From contig JAUMWL010000001.1 of assembly GCA_030529665.1 (NCBI GenBank), forward strand, positions 44,393-83,297: a stretch of DNA of 38,905 nucleotides. Direction: 5' to 3'. The stretch's first letter is position 1. Each line of letters begins with the position of its first letter. The translations under genes were made by a program, and so were the position numbers. Below, piece by piece: positions 29,410 to 37,104 of the stretch. Below the pieces are notes generated by a model that saw only the letters and a program-made list of their open reading frames with translations, was not told the DNA's origin and made no database searches. Source of the DNA: Coriobacteriales bacterium. GTDB taxonomy: Bacteria > Actinomycetota > Coriobacteriia > Coriobacteriales > Atopobiaceae.

Positions 29410-31455
29410 ATGAACCTATCCACCGTAATCATCATATTGCTGATCATTCTGGTGCTCGCGCTCATTGGCCTGTACGTGTTCTATAACCGTGGGGACGAGC
29501 GGCTTCAGCTTGACATTGGTGGGCAGACGCCGCGTGCTGCAGGCGGGTCGGACGGTTCTGCCGAGCGCACGGTGCGCATGCGCATTGTGGGGTTTGGCCT
29601 CGTTGCCTCCACCGTCGTGGCCACGTTGCTTGCCAGGCTCTGGTCCATGCAGCTGCTTTCTCATGATGACTACAAGAAGCAGGCCGAGTCCAACCGCACA
29701 AGAAAGATCTCGCTCGCCGCGCAACGCGGGCGAATTTTGGATCGCAACGGCAACGAGATCGTGGGAAACCGCCCTAGCCTTACCGTAATCTCAGAACCCG
29801 AGGTAGCCGATAACGCCATAGAGGTTCAGTTGTTAGGAAATCTGATAGGCATGCCCGCTGCGGCCGTGCGCAGAAAGATCCAAGACCAGACCGAGGGTGC
29901 GCAGTCAAGCAGGACCGTGGCCTCGGACGTGTCAAGGCGTGTGGTTGCCTTTATGGGGGAGCATCCGTACCTCTTTGAAGGCGTAAGCGTGGTGGAGAAG
30001 TCGGTGCGCTCGTATCCCTATGGGCGTCTGGCCGCGCATGTGGTGGGTTACACAGGTACCGTAACGCGGGAGCAGCTGGAGGAGAGCGCAAAGCATGCGG
30101 ACGACGAGGGTGCAATCGTCTACGAGACGGGGGACACCGTTGGTCAGGCTGGTGTGGAGTACACCTACGAAAACGTGTTGCAGGGGATTCGTGGCGAGCA
30201 AAACGTGCACGTGGACGCCAATGGGTCGGTGCTTGAGTACTCAACGTCCATAGAGCCGCAGAACGGCTCCGACGTAATGCTCACCATTGACGCCAGCCTG
30301 CAGCAGGCTTGCGAGGACGCCTTGGCAAACATAATTGGTGCGGTGAGCAGCAAGGTGAGCCCTGAGTGCTGTGCGGGGTCGGTGATCGTGCTTGATGTTA
30401 CCAATGGCGAGACTCTTGCCATGGCAAGCGCGCCAACCTATTCTCCCAACATCTTTGTGGGCGGCATCTCAAACGACGACTGGACGCTGCTGCAGTCCGA
30501 GGAGAGCTCCAACCCCCTGATGAACCGTGCCATATCGGGCCAGTACCCCTCGGCCTCCACCATAAAGCCCTTCTCGGCATTTGCCGCGTTGGACAACGGC
30601 ATTGCGGACGGGTCGAGCGAATACTACTGCACCGGTTGGTGGACGGGATTTGGCGAGGCGTCGGGGCAATACTGCTGGGAGCACAGCGGACACGGGCACG
30701 TAAACCTTAGGTCCGGCATAACCTATTCCTGCGACGTGGTGTTCTATGAGATTGGCAAGGGCTTCTATGAGTCGGATGACCCAGAGGCGTTTCAGGCAAA
30801 GATTCGCGAGTGGGGTCTGGGCGAGCTGACCAACATAGACCTACCAGGCGAGAGCCAGGGAAGGATTCCTGACGCGCAATGGAAGTGGGACTACTACACA
30901 AACGCCTCCGACCTCGATAGGTCGTGGAAGGGCGGAGACTTTACCAACCTTGCCATTGGGCAAGGAGACCTGTTGGTTACACCGATTCAGATGGCATGCG
31001 CCTATGCGGGCATTGCCACAGGTGGCGAGGTGTGGCGCCCTCACGTGCTAAAGAGCGTGTGCTCGCGCACGGGCAGCGGTTCTGTGGTGGAGTACAAGCC
31101 CGAGCTGTTGCGCAAGGTGACAGAGGACGAGGCGTATTGGGACATCGTAAAAGAGGGTCTTATTGGCGTCATCTATGAGGAGGCCGAGTGGCTTGCGGAG
31201 CACTTTAAGTCGCTGCCCGTAACCGTGGCGGGAAAGTCGGGCACCGGAGAGCGTGCAGGTCACAATCCCACGGCGTGGTACATTACCTACGCGCCAGTCG
31301 ATAAGCCAAAATACGTGGTTGCCGTTACCGTGGAAGAGGCAACGTGGGCAAACAGCTCGGCGGTGTATGCCAACCGTGACGTGTTGGGTGCCATATATGA
31401 TGCGCCAGACACGCTTCCGGTAACGGTTACGGGCGTAAACGACGTTGGCGACTAG
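29410..31455 (+). CDS. mrdA: Penicillin-binding protein 2 (elongation transpeptidase) with an extra N-terminal hydrophobic segment
   Basis: This class B PBP crosslinks peptidoglycan with RodA during elongation. ATG 29410 follows GGTGGAG, giving 681 residues. The catalytic Ser-383 is in SASTIKP (SxxK), the second motif is YSCDVVFYE (SxD/N type), and the third is KSGTGERAG at about 609-617. The N-terminus is odd: residues 4-25 form one very hydrophobic helix, a Gly/Arg-containing linker follows, and a second helix at about 57-77 is the usual PBP2 anchor. Class B PBPs normally have a single anchor. The downstream alternative ATG 29578 has a poor ribosome-binding site, so the two-helix form is preferred. 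Confidence 0.93.
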   Translation: MNLSTVIIILLIILVLALIGLYVFYNRGDERLQLDIGGQTPRAAGGSDGSAERTVRMRIVGFGLVASTVVATLLARLWSMQLLSHDDYKKQAESNRTRKISLAAQRGRILDRNGNEIVGNRPSLTVISEPEVADNAIEVQLLGNLIGMPAAAVRRKIQDQTEGAQSSRTVASDVSRRVVAFMGEHPYLFEGVSVVEKSVRSYPYGRLAAHVVGYTGTVTREQLEESAKHADDEGAIVYETGDTVGQAGVEYTYENVLQGIRGEQNVHVDANGSVLEYSTSIEPQNGSDVMLTIDASLQQACEDALANIIGAVSSKVSPECCAGSVIVLDVTNGETLAMASAPTYSPNIFVGGISNDDWTLLQSEESSNPLMNRAISGQYPSASTIKPFSAFAALDNGIADGSSEYYCTGWWTGFGEASGQYCWEHSGHGHVNLRSGITYSCDVVFYEIGKGFYESDDPEAFQAKIREWGLGELTNIDLPGESQGRIPDAQWKWDYYTNASDLDRSWKGGDFTNLAIGQGDLLVTPIQMACAYAGIATGGEVWRPHVLKSVCSRTGSGSVVEYKPELLRKVTEDEAYWDIVKEGLIGVIYEEAEWLAEHFKSLPVTVAGKSGTGERAGHNPTAWYITYAPVDKPKYVVAVTVEEATWANSSAVYANRDVLGAIYDAPDTLPVTVTGVNDVGD

Positions 31456-31467
31456 GGGGTGAGCGGT

Positions 31468-32697
31468 ATGGCAAATGAGCAGAGCGTGCCAGAGGCTTCG
31501 TCAAGAGGCTTTATTGACGAACTCTTGTCGCGGCTGGGTATCAACCTGTTGCGCATGGGTGGTTCCAAGCTGCAACGCAAGGGTCCTTTGAGCAACGTGT
31601 ATCTTATGGAGTTCGTGCCCAACATGCTCCTGGTGATGTTTGGCGCCCTCGTCATATGGTCGGCGTCGCTCACCATTCCCGAGGCCTCGTTTGTTCGCCA
31701 CCTTGTGGGCATAGTGCTTGGCATCGTGGCCGCCGTCGCCATGTGGCGATACGACTACAGCGTATTTGCCGACAAGACCACCACGCTGCTTGTATTGGAC
31801 ATCGTGCTCATGCTCCTGCCCTCCGTTCCGGGTTTGGGATACAACGCCATGGGCATGACGGGATGGATACAGATTCCCCTCATAGGCTTGAGGTTCCAGC
31901 CATCCGAGCTCGCAAAGCCCGTAACCATATTGCTCATGGCGTCGCTTACCGCGGCATACAACGGAAAGGTTGACAAGCTCACGGACTACCTCAAGCTCTG
32001 CGGCACCCTGTGCGTCCCGTTTGTTCTTATTCTCACGCAGCCCGACTTGGGCACGGGCCTCATAGTGCTGGTGTCCGGTGCCACCATAATAGTGTGTGGC
32101 GGTGCCAAGCGGGAATGGGTGCTCATTACCGTGGGAATCATTGTGGTGGGGGCGTTTGCGGTGGTCGCGACGTCCATGAGCGAGGGAATGCCGCACATCC
32201 TAAAGCAATACCAGCTCAACCGACTCATTGTGTTTGTGGATCCATCGGTGGACCCCTCGGGCAACGGATACAACCTGCAGCAGGCAAAGATCGCCGTGGG
32301 CTCGGGAGGGCTCTTTGGCAAGGGCATAGGCAACGCCTCGCAGGCCGGCAGCGGGTTCTTGCCCGAGGCGCATACCGACTTTGTGTTCGCCCTGCTGGCC
32401 GAGGAGTTTGGCTTTGTGGGCTCTTTGGTGCTGCTTGGGCTGTTTGGTTGGATGATCCTTGCCACCGTAGCGCTTGCGCTAAGGGTGGAGACCCCGTTTG
32501 CCAAGCTCGTGTGCGTGGGAGTGGCGGCCATGTGGACGTTTCAGCTCATGCAGAACGTGGGCATGTGCATAGGCATCATGCCCATTACGGGTATACCATT
32601 GCCGTTTGTGAGCTTTGGGTCCTCGTCCATGGTCTCGCAGCTCTTGTCGGCGGGACTGGTGCAGTCGGTGTGGCGTCATAGAAAGAAAGCCGGGTAG
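31468..32697 (+). CDS. rodA: Rod-complex peptidoglycan glycosyltransferase RodA (FtsW/RodA/SpoVE family)
   Basis: This SEDS glycosyltransferase polymerises lipid II and pairs with the PBP2 encoded just upstream. ATG 31468 is preferred over GTG 31459 because GGGGGTGAG is correctly placed only for the ATG, giving 409 residues. About ten transmembrane helices are apparent. Family signatures include IPLIGLRFQPSELAKP and TQPDLGTGLIVL in the middle, followed by SGNGYNLQQAKIAVGSGGLFGKGIG and EAHTDFVFALLAEEFGF. PITGIPLPFVSFGSSSM lies near the C-terminus. Position after PBP2 in the mre operon favours RodA over FtsW. Confidence 0.93.
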   Translation: MANEQSVPEASSRGFIDELLSRLGINLLRMGGSKLQRKGPLSNVYLMEFVPNMLLVMFGALVIWSASLTIPEASFVRHLVGIVLGIVAAVAMWRYDYSVFADKTTTLLVLDIVLMLLPSVPGLGYNAMGMTGWIQIPLIGLRFQPSELAKPVTILLMASLTAAYNGKVDKLTDYLKLCGTLCVPFVLILTQPDLGTGLIVLVSGATIIVCGGAKREWVLITVGIIVVGAFAVVATSMSEGMPHILKQYQLNRLIVFVDPSVDPSGNGYNLQQAKIAVGSGGLFGKGIGNASQAGSGFLPEAHTDFVFALLAEEFGFVGSLVLLGLFGWMILATVALALRVETPFAKLVCVGVAAMWTFQLMQNVGMCIGIMPITGIPLPFVSFGSSSMVSQLLSAGLVQSVWRHRKKAG

Positions 32698-32767
32698 CGA
32701 TAACGTCGTGCACAATTATGCGTTTTACGCTAACGTTATTGCAGAAGGCTCGTAAAGAGGAGATGGC

Positions 32768-33655
32768 ATGGCAAAGAAGAATGCGGCAAAGAAGATACCA
32801 GTTGACAAGCTGCGCGGTGTTATGAACATGGGCCGTGAGGCCGAGGAGAGCATGGAAGAGGCCCTGCACATATCCATACATGTGGACACCACGTGTCCCC
32901 GCTGGTTGGCCGAGGCGGTGCGCGACGCGTTTGTTCCCATGCGCGATGCGGTGGTGGACGTGTTTGTGCTCGACGGCCATCCCAGCGTAAAGGGTGTGGA
33001 CGTTGGCATAATTCTGTGCGGCAGGTCCGAGTCCCTCATTCGTGGTGCCATCCGCTCGTTTGCTGGCGTGAGGCAGCATGTAATAGTAATGGCCGAGACG
33101 AGCATCGACATACCCGAGACGCATCTTCCTGCCAAGCTGGGCCAGTTTATTAGCGACGTCGTGGCCTCGGAGCATGGGCCGCTCTATGAGCGCCTGGCAA
33201 ACGCACTGCTTGACTCCACCGAGAAGGACGTATCGTGTGCGGCCAACTTTGCGTTTTGCAGGGATGTGGCCACGGCGCGCCTGGTGAGCCGCGTTGCCGC
33301 GCGCAACGCCGTCATGGGCGTGGCGGACTTCATTCCGGGCGCGGGCATGCCGCTTATGACCATGAACCAGCTCAACATGGGGTTCGACATTGCGGCGACC
33401 TATGGCAAGGGCCTCTCGATTGCCCGCGTGCCGGAGGTGGCGGTAATCCTGGCGGCAGGTTTCGTGTACAGGGACGTTGCGCGGCTGCTCCTTCGCGCCG
33501 TGCCAAAGCTGGGTCTGGTAACACGCATACTTATTGCCTACGGCGGAACGCTCGTTACGGGCAAGATGATGGCTTCTCACTTTATGCTGCTGCCGGAGGG
33601 GCCTGACGATCTGCGCAGGGCCATTGAGGTCACTCCCGAGGCTGTGGAAGCATGA
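32768..33655 (+). CDS. Predicted membrane-associated protein, possibly DUF697-like
   Basis: The 295-residue product begins at ATG 32768 after GAGGAG. I cannot assign a firm family. Residues 35-125 look like an alpha/beta domain with hydrophobic strands (VDVFVLDGHP, VDVGIILCG, HVIVMAETS). The second half is hydrophobic and helical, with NAVMGVADFIPGAGMPLMTM and the following segments resembling the DUF697/YcjF type that often accompanies GTPases; no GTPase motifs are present here. Its stop overlaps the start of the radical-SAM gene (ATGA), so it is the first gene of a coupled three-gene operon. A nested dyad (ATAACGT at 32700-32706 with ACGTTAT at 32733-32739) lies in the upstream gap. Confidence 0.5.
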   Translation: MAKKNAAKKIPVDKLRGVMNMGREAEESMEEALHISIHVDTTCPRWLAEAVRDAFVPMRDAVVDVFVLDGHPSVKGVDVGIILCGRSESLIRGAIRSFAGVRQHVIVMAETSIDIPETHLPAKLGQFISDVVASEHGPLYERLANALLDSTEKDVSCAANFAFCRDVATARLVSRVAARNAVMGVADFIPGAGMPLMTMNQLNMGFDIAATYGKGLSIARVPEVAVILAAGFVYRDVARLLLRAVPKLGLVTRILIAYGGTLVTGKMMASHFMLLPEGPDDLRRAIEVTPEAVEA

Positions 33656-35523
33656 GGCCCAGGCGAGAAGACCGCTTTGAGGAGATAGAGCCCCTGCTGG
33701 GCATGGTTGAGCATCCCAGCAGGTATCTGGACCACGAATGGGGCGCCTGCCCGGATCAGAGCGGGCCCTTTTATGTGTGCCTCATCTATGCGGACGTGTA
33801 TGAGGTGGGCCAGCCCAACTTGGGGCTTGCCATCCTGTATAACGAGCTCAACGCTGCGGAGGGCATCTCGTGCGAGCGTGCCTATTTGCCTTGGGTGGAC
33901 ATGAGCGGGCTTATGAGGGAGCGCGGAATTCCCCTGCTTTCGCTTGAGAGCTCCTCTGCGGTGGCGTCCTTTGACATGGTGGGCATTACTCTGGCGCACG
34001 AGCTCGTGGCCACAAACATTGTGGAGACGCTCGATCTGGCGGGCATTACCATTGAGGCCACCAAGCGTGATGAGGACGAACCGATTGTGGTGGCAGGAGG
34101 CCCTTCCGCATGGAACTGCGAGCCGGTGGCACCCATGTTTGACGCGGTGCTTTTGGGAGACGGTGAGCACGTGGTGGTGAGGATGGCGCAGTGCGTGCGC
34201 GAGGCTCGCTCGGCAGGCGCATCTCGTGCGGACATCCTCCTCAGGCTGTCCCGGATTCCGGGCGTGTATGTGCCCTCGCTGTATGACATAGTGGTGGACG
34301 AGACCTCCACCAGATGGGGTTATGCCGTGCCCCGCAAAGGAACCGGCGCCCCTGAGGTGGTGTACAAGCATTGCATAGGTGACCTTGCGTCCACCGACCC
34401 GTTGGCGCAGCAGATCGTGCCCTACATGAGCGTGGTGCAAGACCGACTGGCGGTGGAGGTGCTGCGTGGCTGCGCACGGGGGTGTCGCTTTTGCCAGGCG
34501 GGCATGACCTACAGGCCCGTGCGCGAGCGACCCGCGAGCCAAGTGATAGATGCCGTGCGCGATGGCCTGGCCATGACGGGGTATGACGAGTGCTCATTGT
34601 CCTCGCTCTCCACCACCGACCACTCCGAGTGCGCCCACATGGTGCGGGCGCTCAACGACGAGTTGGGCAAGGAGGGCGTGCGGGTGTCAATTCCCTCCCA
34701 GCGCCTCGACAGCTTTGGCGTGGACATGGCAACGGCCGTGGGCTCGTCCAGAAGGGCAGGGCTCACGTTTGCGCCCGAGGCGGGCTCTCAGCGCATGCGT
34801 GACGTTATAAACAAAAACGTTACCGACGAGGACCTGGAGCGTGCCGCACAGAACGCGTTTGCGAGCGGCTACAGGCGCATGAAGCTCTACTTTATGATGG
34901 GGCTTCCCACCGAGACCGACGACGACGTTGTGGGCATACCCCAAACGGCCCTTAAGGTCATTGAGGTGGGCAGACGCATGCTTGGCCCGCGCTCAAAGGT
35001 GAGCGTGTCCATCTCGGTGGCGGTGTTTGTTCCCAAGCCGCACACGCCGTTTCAGTGGTCAGGCCAGTTGCCGCTGGAGGAGGTTCACAGGCGCCAGCAA
35101 CTGCTGCTTCACTCGGCCTACGACCGTTCGGTGAGGATCTCGTACCACGATGCCGAGACGTCGCTTTTGGAGGGAGCCCTCTCAAAGATGGGGCGCAAGG
35201 GGTTTGAGCTTGTGTATGAGGCATGGCGTGGTGGCTGCAGGTTTGACGCCTGGACCGACCAGTTTGACTTTGACGCTTGGCGCGCGGCGGCAGCGCGAAT
35301 TGGCGTGGATTTGGAAGACGTGGCGTGCGAGGAGTTTGACGTAGATGCGCGGCTTCCGTGGGACCATACGTCGCCTGGCGTCTCCAAGGGCTATTTGCAG
35401 CGAGAATGGCGCAAGGCAATGCGGGCGGAGGTTACGCCGGACTGTACGCGCGAGAGCTGCACCGGCTGTGGCGTTTGCCCCACGTTGCATGTGCAGAACC
35501 AAGTGGTGGGAGAGCGACAATGA
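33652..35523 (+). CDS. B12-binding-type radical SAM protein (TIGR03960-like)
   Basis: This large radical SAM enzyme resembles the family found beside DUF2344 proteins and ribosomal L21/L27 genes in many bacteria; its reaction is unknown. The 623 residues comprise an N-terminal B12-binding-like region (about 1-210), the radical SAM core with Cys-274, Cys-278 and Cys-281 (CARGCRFC) ligating a [4Fe-4S] cluster, and a C-terminal region ending in CTRESCTGCGVC. That cysteine-rich tail could hold a second metal site or bind RNA. It overlaps both neighbours by four bases. In some genomes this protein and the next are one chain; here they are separate. Confidence 0.88.
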   Translation: MRPRREDRFEEIEPLLGMVEHPSRYLDHEWGACPDQSGPFYVCLIYADVYEVGQPNLGLAILYNELNAAEGISCERAYLPWVDMSGLMRERGIPLLSLESSSAVASFDMVGITLAHELVATNIVETLDLAGITIEATKRDEDEPIVVAGGPSAWNCEPVAPMFDAVLLGDGEHVVVRMAQCVREARSAGASRADILLRLSRIPGVYVPSLYDIVVDETSTRWGYAVPRKGTGAPEVVYKHCIGDLASTDPLAQQIVPYMSVVQDRLAVEVLRGCARGCRFCQAGMTYRPVRERPASQVIDAVRDGLAMTGYDECSLSSLSTTDHSECAHMVRALNDELGKEGVRVSIPSQRLDSFGVDMATAVGSSRRAGLTFAPEAGSQRMRDVINKNVTDEDLERAAQNAFASGYRRMKLYFMMGLPTETDDDVVGIPQTALKVIEVGRRMLGPRSKVSVSISVAVFVPKPHTPFQWSGQLPLEEVHRRQQLLLHSAYDRSVRISYHDAETSLLEGALSKMGRKGFELVYEAWRGGCRFDAWTDQFDFDAWRAAAARIGVDLEDVACEEFDVDARLPWDHTSPGVSKGYLQREWRKAMRAEVTPDCTRESCTGCGVCPTLHVQNQVVGERQ

Positions 35524-36212
35524 GCACGTTGCCACCAAACGCGTGCCGGCTCCGTGTGCGCTATGCCAAGGACGGGCGGCTGGCCTATTTGGGACACCTT
35601 GAGGTCATGGAGACCATCATGCACAGCGTGCGCAGGTCGGGCCTGCCCTTCGAGGTGGGAAACGGCTTTGCAAAGCGCATGCGGATTCAGTTCTCCCAGG
35701 CGTTGCCAGTGGGGGCGTCGTCTGCGGGGGAGTACTACGACCTGCTCTTGTCGGATCCGCTGGATGCGGACGCGGCGCTAGAGGCGCTTGTTGGTGCGAC
35801 GCCTGCGGCGCTTGCGCCGAATGCCGCAAAGATCTTGCCGCGGCGCGTGGCTGCGCTTGAGGCGTGGGCCAACCTCTCGTGCTGGGAGGTGCAGGTGCGA
35901 AAGCAGGGGCTTGAAGCCGCCGCATTTAGCGAGTCGCTCGAGCGCGTGCGGGCGGAGGGTGTGATTCACTTTATGCGCGGCACCAAGCCGCGACAGATTG
36001 AGCTTGGGCATTCGCTGGGGGAGTGCGAGGTTCGCGACGTGGACGGTGGGGTGGACCTCACGCTCTTTACGCGCGTAACCGAGAGGGGCTCGCTTCGCCC
36101 GGCAATACTGGTCAACGAGGTGTGCGGCTGCATGCCGCTGCGTACCTGTCGTGTGGGCCAGTGGCACGAAAACGATGACGGAACGCTTGTGGATCCCCTG
36201 TGTCAGGCATAA
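35520..36212 (+). CDS. DUF2344 (TIGR03936-like) protein
   Basis: The start ATG 35520 shares bases with the stop of the radical SAM gene, giving 230 residues. The opening RLRVRYAKDGRLAYLGHLEV and the HSVRRSGLPFEVGNGF...PRQIELGHSLGECEVRD pattern are typical of DUF2344, which nearly always sits beside or is fused to the TIGR03960 radical SAM protein. A substrate-recognition or RNA-binding partner role has been suggested by context; no activity is established. In many genomes an RNase E/G gene follows before rplU, but here rplU is next after only a 163-base gap. Confidence 0.85.
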   Translation: MSTLPPNACRLRVRYAKDGRLAYLGHLEVMETIMHSVRRSGLPFEVGNGFAKRMRIQFSQALPVGASSAGEYYDLLLSDPLDADAALEALVGATPAALAPNAAKILPRRVAALEAWANLSCWEVQVRKQGLEAAAFSESLERVRAEGVIHFMRGTKPRQIELGHSLGECEVRDVDGGVDLTLFTRVTERGSLRPAILVNEVCGCMPLRTCRVGQWHENDDGTLVDPLCQA

Positions 36213-36228
36213 ACTGTGCCTATCGCCT

Positions 36229-36259
36229 GGCACACTGGTTCCCAGAAAGGGTGTGCCAC
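36229..36259. terminator. Hairpin after the DUF2344 gene (repeat family A, copy 2)
   Basis: GGCACAC (36229-36235) pairs with GTGTGCC (36251-36257). The 36239-36259 segment matches 4531-4551 at 19 of 21 positions. It is the first of two consecutive stems in the DUF2344-rplU gap. Confidence 0.5.
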
Positions 36260-36266
36260 TCGCGTT

Positions 36267-36306
36267 AGCTTCCACATTTGGCCGAGAAGTGAATGGAAGC
36301 TTTTTT
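36267..36306 (+). terminator. Intrinsic terminator before rplU
   Basis: AGCTTCCA (36267-36274) pairs with TGGAAGCT (36294-36301) and runs directly into six Ts. It ends the radical SAM/DUF2344 operon just before the rplU promoter. Confidence 0.75.
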
Positions 36307-36307
36307 G

Positions 36308-36336
36308 TTGACGCGGGGGTTTCGTCGCGGTATAGT
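36308..36336 (+). promoter_or_regulatory. Promoter of rplU-rpmA
   Basis: TTGACG (36308-36313) and TATAGT (36331-36336) are spaced by exactly 17 bases, one of the best consensus promoters in the window. The -35 starts two bases after the T-tract of the preceding terminator. Confidence 0.8.
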
Positions 36337-36375
36337 GTCTAGCTGTTGCATCAAAGCGAGCAATGAGGAGTTTTC

Positions 36376-36723
36376 ATGTACGCAATCGTTTCCACCGGTG
36401 GCAAACAGTACAAGGTTGCCCAGGGCGACGTTATTAACGTCGAGAAGCTCGACGCGCAGCCTGGCGACAAGGTAGAGCTTGACGTCCTGATGCTGAATGA
36501 CGGAGCCACCAGCATCGTTGAGCCTTCCGCGCTTGAGGGCAAGAAGGTCGTAGCTGAGGTTCTTGACCAGTTCAAGGGCCAGAAGGTTCTTATCTTCAAG
36601 TTCAAGAAGCGCAAGCGTTATAAGCGCACCAAGGGCCATCGCCAGAACCTCACCAAGCTTCAGGTCGTGGAGCTTCCTGTGGAGGAGGCAGCTGTTGCCG
36701 CTTCTACGGAGGACGCAGAGTAA
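36376..36723 (+). CDS. rplU: 50S ribosomal protein L21
   Basis: Ribosomal protein L21 binds 23S rRNA in the large subunit. The 115 residues begin MYAIVSTGGKQYKV, and the C-terminal RNA-binding region KKRKRYKRTKGHRQ is present. The last 18 or so residues form an acidic tail (VEEAAVAASTEDAE), making it longer than the roughly 103-residue E. coli protein. The start ATG 36376 follows AATGAGGAG. It has its own strong promoter and is co-transcribed with rpmA. Confidence 0.97.
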   Translation: MYAIVSTGGKQYKVAQGDVINVEKLDAQPGDKVELDVLMLNDGATSIVEPSALEGKKVVAEVLDQFKGQKVLIFKFKKRKRYKRTKGHRQNLTKLQVVELPVEEAAVAASTEDAE

Positions 36724-36769
36724 GTATTTGTTGGAGCGTTAGCTCATTAGAAGATAGGTAGGTAGCATA

Positions 36770-37018
36770 ATGGCTCATAAGAAAGGTTTGGGTTCCTCCC
36801 GTAATGGCCGCGACTCTCGTGGTCAGCGTCTTGGAACCAAGATTTATGGCGGTCAGGCCATCAAGACCGGCCAGATTATCGTTCGCCAGCACGGCACCCA
36901 CATCACCGCTGGTGAGAACGTAGGTCGCGGCAAGGACGACACCCTGTTTGCTTTGGCCGACGGCGTGGTGGAGTTCACCAAGGGCGCTAAGCACTACGTG
37001 CACGTTCGCACTGCGTAG
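36770..37018 (+). CDS. rpmA: 50S ribosomal protein L27
   Basis: Ribosomal protein L27 reaches the peptidyl-transferase centre through its N-terminal tail. The 82 residues begin [16 protein letters not shown] and contain [21 protein letters not shown]. The short leader cleaved by a protease in Firmicutes is absent, so no Prp-type processing is expected. ATG 36770 lies 46 bases after the rplU stop, and a strong terminator closes the operon. obgE, which often follows rpmA, is not here. Confidence 0.97.
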   Translation: MAHKKGLGSSRNGRDSRGQRLGTKIYGGQAIKTGQIIVRQHGTHITAGENVGRGKDDTLFALADGVVEFTKGAKHYVHVRTA

Positions 37019-37044
37019 TACCGAGCGTTACAGATTGCAAGTCG

Positions 37045-37074
37045 AAGCCCCCGGCGTAGCCCGGGGGCTTTTTT
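37045..37074 (+). terminator. Intrinsic terminator of rplU-rpmA
   Basis: AAGCCCCCGG (37045-37054) pairs with CCGGGGGCTT (37061-37070), and a further four Ts follow. This is a textbook rho-independent terminator. Confidence 0.92.
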
Positions 37075-37102
37075 GGCCGAAAGGGGCCTGGCCCCAAACG
37101 GC
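37075..37102. repeat. Palindromic repeat between convergent genes (repeat family B, copy 2)
   Basis: The core GGGGCCTGGCCCC is palindromic and flanked by GGCC on the left and GGC on the right. It differs from the copy at 7071-7099 at only two positions over the shared 28 bases. It starts directly after the T-tract of the rpmA terminator and ends two bases before the minus-strand gene's stop. Confidence 0.65.
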
Positions 37103-37104
37103 TA

